In this document: in pieces, positions 50,763 to 58,164 of the stretch
Layout: the number at the start of each line of letters is the position of its first letter
Numbering within the stretch: position 1 is the first letter of the stretch
Assembly (NCBI GenBank): GCA_009772895.1
Contig: WOUP01000002.1
Coordinates: 124,001-188,000 of the forward strand
Direction: 5' to 3'
DNA length: 64,000 nt
From: Puniceicoccaceae bacterium 5H
Lineage (GTDB): Bacteria; Verrucomicrobiota; Verrucomicrobiia; Opitutales; Oceanipulchritudinaceae
Program-made: the position numbers and the translations under genes
Notes under the pieces: model-generated
Told to the model about the DNA's origin: nothing
The model's input: the letters and a program-made list of their open reading frames with translations, nothing else
Databases searched by the model: none

Positions 50763-50856
50763 GCATCCGCAGGATGCCAGCTTGTAGCCGGATGTCACCG
50801 CGCAGCGGAGACTTCCGGACCACGCCCGCCCCTCTTGCTTGCACCCGTCAGGGTGC
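50763..50856. repeat. REP-like palindrome cluster, copy A
   Basis: Three hairpins in order: GCATCCGCAGGATGC (50763-50777); CCGGATGTCACCGC / GCGGAGACTTCCGG around GCA (50788-50818, 12 of 14 pairs); and GCACCC GTCA GGGTGC (50841-50856). The last one covers the 3' end of the transposase gene. Copies B, C and D share these modules. Confidence 0.85.
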
Positions 50857-51312
50857 CAACGTCGAGGTACCGTTTTCCGGGTATGGAGGCTCATACTCCA
50901 AACCATGCTTCGCCAATAGTTTTTGAAACTCTGCTTCAAAGCTTACGACTCGGTGGTGTGATTCCTGGTGCGCGATATAATCACGGAGAGCCTCCAGATG
51001 GGTGATGCTGGCTGAAAAGATTCCGTAGCCCTGTTGCCACGCGAACGCGGGCTCATAGGCCCGTGCCCACGCCGTCGACGCCTTCTTCAGCTCACGAACG
51101 AGATTGGCTGGGGCGGTTAGGGTGCGCAGGCTCAGTAATAAGTGAACATGGTCGGCCGTTCCGCCCACGATCAATGACTTCTCTCCCAGTCCCCGGACGA
51201 CTCCACCCAGATATTCGTGGAGCAGAGGTCGCCACGTGGCATCGATTACTGGCTGGCGGTGTTTCGTGCTAAAAATGGCGTGGTAATACAGGCGGTGATA
51301 GGTCGATCTCAT
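50848..51312 (-). CDS. IS200-like Y1 transposase, REP-associated (RAYT) type
   Basis: The 154-residue protein is a single-domain HUH endonuclease: MRSTYHRLYYHAIFSTKHRQ at the start, the HUH motif in GGTADHVHLLLSL (about 57-69), and the catalytic Tyr in ALRDYIAHQESHHR (about 115). FEAEFQKLLAKHGLEY near the end is family-typical. Such enzymes nick single-stranded DNA at palindromes. Inverted REP copies flank it on both sides, one overlapping its last codons, and further copies lie in nearby gaps. That fits a REP-associated transposase and not a bare insertion sequence. The in-frame TTG/GTG region 18 bases upstream is less likely as start. Confidence 0.87.
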   Translation of the reverse strand: MRSTYHRLYYHAIFSTKHRQPVIDATWRPLLHEYLGGVVRGLGEKSLIVGGTADHVHLLLSLRTLTAPANLVRELKKASTAWARAYEPAFAWQQGYGIFSASITHLEALRDYIAHQESHHRVVSFEAEFQKLLAKHGLEYEPPYPENGTSTLAP

Positions 51313-51320
51313 CCATGCTG

Positions 51321-51413
51321 GCACCCTCAAGGGTGCAGGTGGTTATCGTTACGTTCCGGAAGTCTCCGCTGCGCTGCGACATCCGGCTAGTAGTCTGACA
51401 CCCTGACGGGTGT
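51321..51413. repeat. REP-like palindrome cluster, copy C (inverted relative to A)
   Basis: GCACCC TCAA GGGTGC (51321-51336) is followed by CCGGAAGTCTCCGC / GCTGCGACATCCGG around TGC (51356-51386), then ACACCC TGAC GGGTGT (51398-51413). The order and orientation mirror copy A, so the transposase gene lies between inverted clusters. The 250 bases after this copy hold no recognisable gene. Confidence 0.83.
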
Positions 51414-51665
51414 TCGAAGAGTTGAACACAACAAAGTAACCGTGGCGGTGATAGATTTAGGGACGGTGCTTGGGTCCGCATCAGCCATCGCTACCATCTA
51501 GGGCGCTTGGGGATAAATATCCTTGATCGCATTCTCCAGAGGTGTCTTCGCGCGTTGGGCTTATCACACCCGGAACACATGCCTCAAGGCCCCACATCCA
51601 GAAGAGATGCATCACGCCCCCACGCCGAGTGGCTTCATCCACACCCAAACGCGCCCTCGCCACCC

Positions 51666-51761
51666 GCATCCGCAGGATGCCAGCTTTTAGCCGGATGTCG
51701 CCGCGCAGCGGAGACTTCCGGACCACGCCCCGCCTCCTCTCGCGCGCACCCGTCAGGGTGC
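51666..51761. repeat. REP-like palindrome cluster, copy B
   Basis: The same modules as copy A in the same order and spacing: GCATCCGCAGGATGC (51666-51680), CCGGATGTCGCCGC / GCGGAGACTTCCGG (51691-51721) and GCACCCGTCAGGGTGC (51746-51761). Identity with copy A continues between the hairpins. It lies 21 bases from the stop of the TPR lipoprotein gene. Confidence 0.85.
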
Positions 51762-51782
51762 CAACGTCGTCGTTGCCGTGCC

Positions 51783-53198
51783 CTATGGTTCCTGGCCGAA
51801 GGTATTGCGGTAGTTGGCGTGGAGCTTTTCCACCAGGTTGGCCGGCGTGCGGGGCTGCTGGTGGACCGCTTGCAGGTAGCGGTCGGCTTCGGCGCGGTCC
51901 TGGCGTGAAATGGCGATCATGGCCAGGGTGCTGAGCGCGAAGGGGTTACCGGGCTCGGCTTCGAGGGCTTGCTCCAGAGTCTGCTGGGCGGCGTCGATCC
52001 GGCCCTGCCGCAGGAAGATGTTTGCGAGCTGAATGTAGGCTTCCGGCTCGTTGGGGCGGATCGCGATGGCATCGCGGTAGGCGCTGGACGCGGCTTCCAG
52101 GTTTCCGCGCCGGGTGTGGTATTGGCCGAGCTGCTGGTAGAGCGCTGGGGATTGCGGGGCGGCATCGAGTGCCTTGAACAAGAGGTCGTCCGCCGCTGCG
52201 GTGCTGTTTTCGGAGGAGCGCAAGAGCTCGATCTCGCGCAGCCACGGGTCGGCAAACTCCGGCTTCAGTTCCCGCGCTCGACGATATTCCGCCAGCGCTT
52301 TATCCGTCTGGCCCGTATCGCGATACATGTCACCTAGTTGGAAGTGGGCCAGTGCATTGTCCGGTTCGAAGCGCAAGGCCCGCTGCATCAGTTCGATCCC
52401 GCGCTCGTTATCGCCCGAAAACGCCGCAAAGCCGCCCGCGCTGACCAGTTGATACGGATCGACGCAAAGGTCCATCAACTGGTTGAGCCACGGATCGGGA
52501 ATGTCCGTGAAGGTGCCGCCGGCCTTGGCCTGGCGGCGCAGGTAGCGGGCCTTGTCATCCTCTCCTAAGTGCTCGAACACCGTCACGAGCAAGTCCACCC
52601 CGATGCGGTTGTGGGAATTGCTGGCGGCATCGAGCAACAGCTTACGCGCCTGCGGGTAATCGTCGTCAGCGATAGCGAGCCGCGCCAGGCCGACCGAGGC
52701 GTAGGGATTCTCGGCATCATGTTCCAGCACGGCCCGGTAGGCCGCTTCGGCCTCTTCCAGCCGGTTGAGCTTCAGCAGCGCGTCGGCCCGGCGGATGCGC
52801 GCAGGCAGATAATCGGGAGCCAGCTCGACCACCCGATCCCAGAGGGGCAGCGCGGCCTCGAGGTCGCCATAGCCAGCGATGATGAAGGCCAGCAGGTGCG
52901 GCCAATGCGGGTTGTCTGGCTCGGCTTCCTGCAGAAAAGCGTAGCCTTGGATAGTCTCGCTCAAAAAGCCGTTGGCGTGGTAGGTCTTCGTCAGCAGCGC
53001 GTAGCCTTCGAGCGGTTGCTTCGCCTTGTGCACCGCCTCTTCCGCCGTGGAAATCTGGCGCACGAGGGCGGGTCGGGCATCGCTCAGATCAGGCGTGGGC
53101 GGCAGCGCTTCGACCACCTGCTCTCGCTGACGGTCGCCGCACCCTGCCAGCACGGCGAGGGCAACGCACGAGAGGGTAAAGGCAAGGCGACGCTTCAT
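51783..53198 (-). CDS. TPR-repeat lipoprotein
   Basis: From MKRRLAFTLSCVALAVLAGC the product is 471 residues with a lipobox. At least eight tetratricopeptide-like repeats follow, for example GYAFLQEAEPDNPHWPHLLA, RADALLKLNRLEEAEAAYRA, HFQLGDMYRDTGQTDKALAE and QLANIFLRQGRIDAAQQTLE. Such proteins are scaffolds. Its ATG overlaps the stop of the FG-GAP lipoprotein gene by four bases (ATGA), so the two are translationally coupled and probably act as a pair in the envelope. Function is otherwise unknown. Confidence 0.88.
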   Translation of the reverse strand: MKRRLAFTLSCVALAVLAGCGDRQREQVVEALPPTPDLSDARPALVRQISTAEEAVHKAKQPLEGYALLTKTYHANGFLSETIQGYAFLQEAEPDNPHWPHLLAFIIAGYGDLEAALPLWDRVVELAPDYLPARIRRADALLKLNRLEEAEAAYRAVLEHDAENPYASVGLARLAIADDDYPQARKLLLDAASNSHNRIGVDLLVTVFEHLGEDDKARYLRRQAKAGGTFTDIPDPWLNQLMDLCVDPYQLVSAGGFAAFSGDNERGIELMQRALRFEPDNALAHFQLGDMYRDTGQTDKALAEYRRARELKPEFADPWLREIELLRSSENSTAAADDLLFKALDAAPQSPALYQQLGQYHTRRGNLEAASSAYRDAIAIRPNEPEAYIQLANIFLRQGRIDAAQQTLEQALEAEPGNPFALSTLAMIAISRQDRAEADRYLQAVHQQPRTPANLVEKLHANYRNTFGQEP

Positions 53199-54505
53199 GG
53201 TTGGGGCTGCCAGAGCAGCAGGCGGCTCTGGTGGTCGAACGGCGGGTGCGAGTGAAAACCGGCGGTCACGAGCCACGGCGGACCACCCGGCTCGTCGAAG
53301 TCGGCGGCATCCACGCTGATGAGATGGGTGGGATAATAGGCCAGCACGAGACGTTCGAACTCGTGGTTGCCGTCGTTGCGAAACCAGGCGAGCGAGACCG
53401 CCTTGGGCTGACTCCAGTCGTTGAAGGCCGCCAGCGCGACGATGTCCATGTCACCATCCTGATCCACATCGGCCGCGACGGGGCTGTAAGCACCGCCGAG
53501 CTGCCCGACCCGGTGGTAGTCAAAGCGGCCCTTGCCCTGATTGAGCAGGTATTGCACCCCGTGCCAGGGCTTGGGGCCCGGCTCCGGGTTGGGCCCAAAG
53601 CCGTCGCCGTTGGAGAAGAGGATGTCGGTGTAACCGTCCTGATTGATGTCGGCCAGACTCATGCCGCTGAGCGAGTAATCCTCGTTGGTCGACCCCCAGA
53701 TGACACGGGTGCGGTAGTCGGGCCGCCCGATGTTCTCAAAAATGTGGATCTCTTCCCACTGCTGGGAGACCAGCGCGACCATGTCGAGCGCGCCGTTTTG
53801 ATCGAAATCGTCGATGCAGACGTTGATCGTGCCGGACAGCTGGAGCAGGATCTTGCTCTCAAAGCTCCAGGGCCCCGTGCGGCGCATCCAGCGCACTTCG
53901 CCCTGGTCGTAGCCAAACTGCCCGACCCCGAGATCCATGCGCCCGTCGCCGTCAAAATCGGCCGCGCGCACATCGGTCACACGCGCGATGTGTTCGATAA
54001 TCAAGTGCGGCTCAAAGCTGCCTGCGCCCTGGTTTTCGAGAATGAAAATTGCGCCGATCTGGTCATTGTTAGGAAAAACCGCGCTCATGCTGGCGACCAG
54101 CACGTCCAGATCGCCGTCGGCATCCATGTCGGCGGCCTCGACGTGCACAGGCGCCCGCAGGTCTTTGGCGATGACGTGTTCCTCGAAGACGCCGGGCTCC
54201 GTCTGGCGCACCCACATCACCTGATTGTGCTTCGCCTCGCAGGCGATCACGTCCATCAGGCCGTCCTGATCGAGGTCGACGGCACGGACGTGCGCAACCC
54301 ACGGCTTGTCGCCCACTTCGGCCCCGATGCGGCGGGAGACGTAGCGGTCGAGGTCTTCGGTGGTCTGGCTGGTTTGGATGTATTGGCTATAGGCGTTCTG
54401 GCGCGGCTTTTCCTCGGCTTGCTTCGGCTCTGGCTTGCAGGCGGTCAACAGCAGAGGCAAGGCGCACAGCAGCGCGTACACACGGGAGGCGTGGTATGAC
54501 TTCAT
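53195..54505 (-). CDS. FG-GAP/VCBS beta-propeller lipoprotein
   Basis: Starting at MKSYHASRVYALLCALPLLL with lipobox LLTAC, the 436-residue protein contains a series of calcium-binding DxDxDG loops: DLDQDGLMDV, DMDADGDLDV, DFDGDGRMDL, DFDQNGALDM, DINQDGYTDI and DVDQDGDMDI. These repeat every 50-60 residues as in six- or seven-bladed integrin-alpha-like propellers. The fourth loop has Asn in place of Asp. No catalytic residues are evident; the protein probably mediates binding at the cell surface or in the periplasm. It is coupled to the TPR lipoprotein gene downstream. Confidence 0.9.
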   Translation of the reverse strand: MKSYHASRVYALLCALPLLLTACKPEPKQAEEKPRQNAYSQYIQTSQTTEDLDRYVSRRIGAEVGDKPWVAHVRAVDLDQDGLMDVIACEAKHNQVMWVRQTEPGVFEEHVIAKDLRAPVHVEAADMDADGDLDVLVASMSAVFPNNDQIGAIFILENQGAGSFEPHLIIEHIARVTDVRAADFDGDGRMDLGVGQFGYDQGEVRWMRRTGPWSFESKILLQLSGTINVCIDDFDQNGALDMVALVSQQWEEIHIFENIGRPDYRTRVIWGSTNEDYSLSGMSLADINQDGYTDILFSNGDGFGPNPEPGPKPWHGVQYLLNQGKGRFDYHRVGQLGGAYSPVAADVDQDGDMDIVALAAFNDWSQPKAVSLAWFRNDGNHEFERLVLAYYPTHLISVDAADFDEPGGPPWLVTAGFHSHPPFDHQSRLLLWQPQP

Positions 54506-54655
54506 CTGCGGGCGTAACTCGGGCGGTGACTGGAAGTGAGGGGTGGGGAGGGAGCCAGACGATAGCGTCTTACAAAACGCTCGCCTGAAGATCAACACCC
54601 AAGCGTCGGCTCACCGGCATTGCCTCCGCTGATCAGCCGCGCCAAACTGGCGATC

Positions 54656-55048
54656 ATGCGCCGCTCCCGCATCCTTTACAGCCTGCTGATCCTGATCGTC
54701 GTGCTGCTTGGGCTGGGGACGCGGCAAATCCCGCAGCTTTGGCCCCATTTCGTCGTGCTCTACGGTGGGGATACCTTGTGGGCGCTGTGCGTGTTCCTCG
54801 GGCTGGGCTGGCTCTGCCCGCGAGCCACGCCCGAACGCAACGCGCTGATCGCCTTCGCGTTCTCTCTGGCCATTGAACTGAGCCAGCTCTACCACGCCCC
54901 CTGGCTCGATGCGCTACGCGCAAACCCGATCGGCGGGCTCGTGCTGGGGTATGGATTTCTCTGGAGCGATCTCGTGTGCTATGCCGTCGGCATTGCCGCA
55001 GGCTGGTTGGTAGAGAGACTCATCTTCAATAAAGCCTCATGCAACTGA
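54656..55048 (+). CDS. DUF2809-type small membrane protein
   Basis: The 130-residue protein starts MRRSRILYSLLILIVVLLGL and has four hydrophobic segments. LGTRQIPQLWPHFVVLYGGD and TLWALCVFLGLGWLCP, IAFAFSLAIELSQLYHAPWL and GYGFLWSDLVCYAVGIAAGW match the DUF2809 pattern ('GD.LWal..y', 'El.Ql', 'F...Dl..Y..G'). Function is unknown. A TTG 36 bases upstream is in frame. It is divergent from the FG-GAP lipoprotein gene. Confidence 0.78.
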   Translation: MRRSRILYSLLILIVVLLGLGTRQIPQLWPHFVVLYGGDTLWALCVFLGLGWLCPRATPERNALIAFAFSLAIELSQLYHAPWLDALRANPIGGLVLGYGFLWSDLVCYAVGIAAGWLVERLIFNKASCN

Positions 55049-55135
55049 GTTGCAATTTCAAGCGGTTGAAAACCAGACAATTATGCACTTCGAGGGCTTG
55101 CTTCGTAGCCGGATTGTGCTAGGTTGGGAACTGTT

Positions 55136-55339
55136 ATGCAATCAACTGCCACCAAAGCAACGACTCGCGCCTGCGATGCTTGCCAGTATTGGCAGGCCCT
55201 CGACAATTCGGACGGCGAATGCCGCCGCTATGCGCCGCGCTCCGTCGCCTTCAAGGTCGATGACAACACGACTTTCGAAGCCAAGTTCCCGGTAACGGCG
55301 AGCAACGACTGGTGCGGCGAGTTCGAGCCCAAGGCCTAG
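55136..55339 (+). CDS. Small four-cysteine protein, candidate metal binder
   Basis: This 67-residue protein has the pattern ACDACQYWQALDNSDGECRR YAP, then FPVTASNDWCGEF near the end. The spacing C-x2-C-x2-W, G-x-C-R-R-x-A-P, P-x-T, D-W-C-G-E-F recurs in small hypothetical proteins of many bacteria as I recall them. Four cysteines of this type usually hold zinc or an iron-sulphur centre. There is no signal peptide. A clear terminator follows within 60 bases. Too short for a confident family name. Confidence 0.72.
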   Translation: MQSTATKATTRACDACQYWQALDNSDGECRRYAPRSVAFKVDDNTTFEAKFPVTASNDWCGEFEPKA

Positions 55340-55364
55340 AACACAAGCGCAACCATAACCTTTC

Positions 55365-55400
55365 AACGCCTCTGCATTTAGGTGCATAGGCGTTTTTTTT
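55365..55400 (+). terminator. Rho-independent terminator after the four-cysteine gene
   Basis: AACGCCT and AGGCGTT form a 7-bp outer stem around a 16-base loop that itself contains TGCA repeats; eight T overlap the end of the stem. Confidence 0.88.
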
Positions 55401-55454
55401 CTTGCGCTCGTAATGCAATTCGGTCTCAATATCGGCATAACCTTTGTTGAGACC

Positions 55455-55862
55455 ATGAAAGTCGGCACCCAAGAACTGCAACAGCTGGAGACGTCCCTGG
55501 CAGCCATCGTCAGGGCCAACCGTCATGCCGCCGATGACGCGCTCGATTTCCGCGACTCGGTGATGCACGCCCAGACGCCGGGGCGTTGTGTGCAGTGCTA
55601 CTTCAAGATCCTTTCCAAGGCCAAGCGCGTGCCTCCGCAGGAAGTGACGACGCTGCGTCGCTGGCTGGAAGAGCGCATCCTGGTGCAAGCCGAAGGCCGC
55701 CAATACCAGTATCGTCAGCGCTACCGTCTGTCCCTCGACTTTCCGGACCTCGAGAGCTGCTGCCGCGCTCATATGGAACAAGCCCGCCAGCGCACCGAGA
55801 CCCTCGGCGGCGACGTGATGCTGCGCTTCGCCTTTAACGACGCGCTGCAAGCGGCCGTCTAG
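55455..55862 (+). CDS. Conserved hypothetical protein with paired cysteines
   Basis: I do not recognise this protein. The start was placed at the ATG of MKVGTQELQQLETSLAAIV (135 residues), because the ATG 42 bases upstream lies only 12 bases behind a terminator. The protein is helical and charged, with GRCVQCYFKILSKAKR (a CxxC, about 46-49) and LESCCRAHMEQARQ (CC, about 103) plus LRRWLEERILVQAEG. The cysteine pairs suggest metal binding or a disulphide. No signal peptide or membrane segment is seen. It stands alone between a terminator and REP copy D. Confidence 0.65.
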   Translation: MKVGTQELQQLETSLAAIVRANRHAADDALDFRDSVMHAQTPGRCVQCYFKILSKAKRVPPQEVTTLRRWLEERILVQAEGRQYQYRQRYRLSLDFPDLESCCRAHMEQARQRTETLGGDVMLRFAFNDALQAAV

Positions 55863-55956
55863 TACCGCTTTTTTATCCTACCTTCCCAATCGCTTCTTCT
55901 TTCACCGGGCCCGGGGGCAACCCCGCGTCCGGCTCTTTTTTAGCAGATTTGGAAGT

Positions 55957-56026
55957 GTTCCGGAAGCCTCGGCTGACGCTGCGACTTCCGGAACGTAGGG
56001 ATGACCACCTGCACCCGTGAGGGTGC
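55957..56026. repeat. REP-like palindrome cluster, copy D (partial)
   Basis: GTTCCGGAAG (55957-55966) and CTTCCGGAAC (55985-55994) are perfect inverted arms around an 18-base centre, followed by GCACCC GTGA GGGTGC (56011-56026). It resembles copy C in order but lacks one hairpin and its stem centre has diverged. It lies in the gap before the MBL hydrolase gene. Confidence 0.75.
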
Positions 56027-56132
56027 CAGAAAAGATGACCCCTGTAGCGCGATCACGGGTGCGAAGGTACTGTCGTAGCCGCCGGCGGCGTCGGGCACAG
56101 GATGCGCCCTCGACCACCGACCATGGCCCGGT

Positions 56133-57137
56133 TTAATGGGCGTGGCCTTGGCTTTGATCCCAGCCGAACTGGATCGGCTCGGGGATAAAGTGGAAGCCGT
56201 CGCCCATTTCGTTGACGTGGCCGAAGCCCGGGTAGGTGTAGTGCGAGCCAAAGATCAACGCGTCTTCGCTCGCGGCCCGACTGAGCATCTTGCGGCGGGT
56301 CTGCACGGCCTGCTGCACATCGTTGTCGTAGCTGAAGTCCCACTCGGGGTGGTCAAAGAGCAGGCGGCAGTGGTTGGCGATGTCGGCCACATGGTAGAGC
56401 GTTTCGCCGCCGCTCTGGATGCGCACGCCCATGTGTCCGGGCGTATGACCTGGCAGGGAGATCATCTTGAGGCCCTGCACGGTGTCGCCGTCCTGCACGA
56501 GCTTCAGCTTGGGCTCGAGCGCGCGCAGCGTGTCGCGGGTCGTAGTCAGCATGCCGCGCATCTGCTCCGGTGCCTGCTGGATTTCGCGGTCGTCGCGGTT
56601 CCAGAACTCCATCTCCGTCTGCGAGATGTAATGCTGGGCGTTGCGGTAGAGCGGCTTGCCGTTTTTCACCGCGCCCCAGAGGTGGTCGGGGTGGGCGTGG
56701 GTGAGGATCACCTGCGTGAAGTCTTCGGGTTGGAAGCCCAACAGCTCGAGGTGCTCGACCAGATGGCCGGCGGTGGGTTGGCGCTGGCTGTCGCCGTAGC
56801 CGGTGTCGATCAGGATGAGGTCGTTGTCGGTGCGCACGACCATCATGAGGAAGGTATTGTAGAGCTGGGCCGGATCGAGGTGCCACTTGCGAGCGGCCTT
56901 TTCCACCGCCGATTTTTCGGCCGTGCGCCCGCCGAAGGTCGGGTAGGCGGGCCAGAAGCCGAAGCCGTCCGTGACGGTCCAGACATCGTAGTCACCGAGG
57001 GGGCGGTGGTAAAAGCCCGCGCCGTTCATCTGGCTGGCCTGTTTGGAGGCCTCGGGCGGAGCGGCGTTGACATATTGCGAAAGGGCCATGGCCCCGGACA
57101 ATCCGAGGCTCCAACGAAGAGCGTCACGACGATTCAT
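56133..57137 (-). CDS. Tat-exported metallo-beta-lactamase-fold hydrolase
   Basis: The 334-residue protein begins MNRRDALRWSLGLSGAMALS, a twin-arginine signal. The MBL zinc motif is VILTHAHPDHLWGAVKNG (HxHxDH, about 144-149), preceded by LILIDTGYG. MISLPGHTPGHMGVRI supplies the next His (about 229), and SHYTYPGFGHV near the end the last. The arrangement is that of the class with lactonases and SdsA-like hydrolases. Substrate unknown; quorum-quenching lactonase is one possibility. It follows the sugar isomerase gene by 94 bases on the same strand. Confidence 0.88.
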   Translation of the reverse strand: MNRRDALRWSLGLSGAMALSQYVNAAPPEASKQASQMNGAGFYHRPLGDYDVWTVTDGFGFWPAYPTFGGRTAEKSAVEKAARKWHLDPAQLYNTFLMMVVRTDNDLILIDTGYGDSQRQPTAGHLVEHLELLGFQPEDFTQVILTHAHPDHLWGAVKNGKPLYRNAQHYISQTEMEFWNRDDREIQQAPEQMRGMLTTTRDTLRALEPKLKLVQDGDTVQGLKMISLPGHTPGHMGVRIQSGGETLYHVADIANHCRLLFDHPEWDFSYDNDVQQAVQTRRKMLSRAASEDALIFGSHYTYPGFGHVNEMGDGFHFIPEPIQFGWDQSQGHAH

Positions 57138-57231
57138 AGCAATCGGTAGATAAGCAGTTAACAGTAAGGTTTGCGGGACATCGGCAACGTCGCCCTCTGT
57201 GGCCGATTTGCAAGCGGCAGCTGCTGAACGG

Positions 57232-58137
57232 TCACACGTCTGGATTGGCGACATATGCGCCGCCCCGGCAGTGCTTGAGGTAGTTGAGCCCGTGCATCTG
57301 GCCGGTCATCTCCAGTTCGTCCCGGTAGACGGGGTCGTGCCAGCCTTCGATGTCGATCGTGCCGGTGTAGCCGACCATGCGCAGCTCACTGATCACATCG
57401 GTCCAGTTGGTGTCGCCAAAGCCAGGGGTGCGGTGGTGCACAAAGGCCTCTTTGCCGTAGACGCCGTGTTTTTTGACCAGATCCCAGCGGATGGTGGCGT
57501 CCTTGCCGTGCAGGTGGAAGAACTTGTGTCCCCATTCGCGGATCTGCGGCAGCGGGTCGATCAGTTGCGTCATCTGGTGACACGGCTCCCACTCGAGCCC
57601 CAGATTTTCGTGGGGCAGGGCGTTGAAGATCAGCTGCCAGGCGTCGGGATTGTGGGCGAGGTTCCAGTCGCCCGCGCACCAGTTGCCGTTCATTGGACAA
57701 TTCTCGAAGGCGAGGCGCACGCCCTTTTCGCCGGCGCGATCAGCCAACGGGCCGAACACCTCCCGATAACGCTGGATGGAATCGGGAATCGAGGCACCGC
57801 GCACGCGGCCGGTGAAGCCGCAGACGAGCCGGCAGCCGAAGTCGGCCGCGTGATCGATTGCCGCTTCCCAGCCCTGACGCGTCTGCTCGTCCAGCTCGTC
57901 GTCGCCCAGCGGATTGCCGTAGATGCCGAGGCAGGAGATGAACTGGCCCCCCGCATCGAGCACTGGCCGGATCTCGTTCGCCAGGCGCGGCAGTGACACC
58001 TCGCCCAGCGTGCGCCAGAAGTTCAGCTCATAGCACTCGAAGCCGTGCGGCTGGATCTGCTCGAGGTAGCTCTTGGTCGTTTCCTTGCCCGGCACCATGG
58101 TGCCGAGGCGGATGTCCTGATGGTGCGCGCGTGCCAT
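57232..58137 (-). CDS. Sugar phosphate isomerase/epimerase-family TIM barrel (xylose-isomerase-like)
   Basis: The 301-residue protein lacks a signal peptide. GFECYELNFWRTLG, DFGCRLVCGFTGRV, GVRLAFENCPM (Glu of the metal site, about 149), LGLEWEPCHQMTQL (Glu/His), KFFHLHGKDATIRW (His/Lys) and YTGTIDIEGWHDP (Glu) follow the order of AP-endonuclease-2/xylose-isomerase-like barrels. The metal ligands Glu, Asp/Glu, His, Glu are in place. It likely isomerises or epimerises a sugar or inositol-related compound. It lies 27 bases downstream of a Gfo/Idh/MocA oxidoreductase gene, a recurrent pairing in Verrucomicrobiota and Planctomycetes carbohydrate metabolism. Confidence 0.88.
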   Translation of the reverse strand: MARAHHQDIRLGTMVPGKETTKSYLEQIQPHGFECYELNFWRTLGEVSLPRLANEIRPVLDAGGQFISCLGIYGNPLGDDELDEQTRQGWEAAIDHAADFGCRLVCGFTGRVRGASIPDSIQRYREVFGPLADRAGEKGVRLAFENCPMNGNWCAGDWNLAHNPDAWQLIFNALPHENLGLEWEPCHQMTQLIDPLPQIREWGHKFFHLHGKDATIRWDLVKKHGVYGKEAFVHHRTPGFGDTNWTDVISELRMVGYTGTIDIEGWHDPVYRDELEMTGQMHGLNYLKHCRGGAYVANPDV

Positions 58138-58164
58138 GTGGGCAGTGTAGGGCAGGGGCTCGGA

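Noticed and set aside
50763-51761. CRISPR array, because similar units recur
   Set aside because: Units are palindromic, of unequal spacing, inverted relative to each other and flank a transposase; there are no regular spacers or cas genes.
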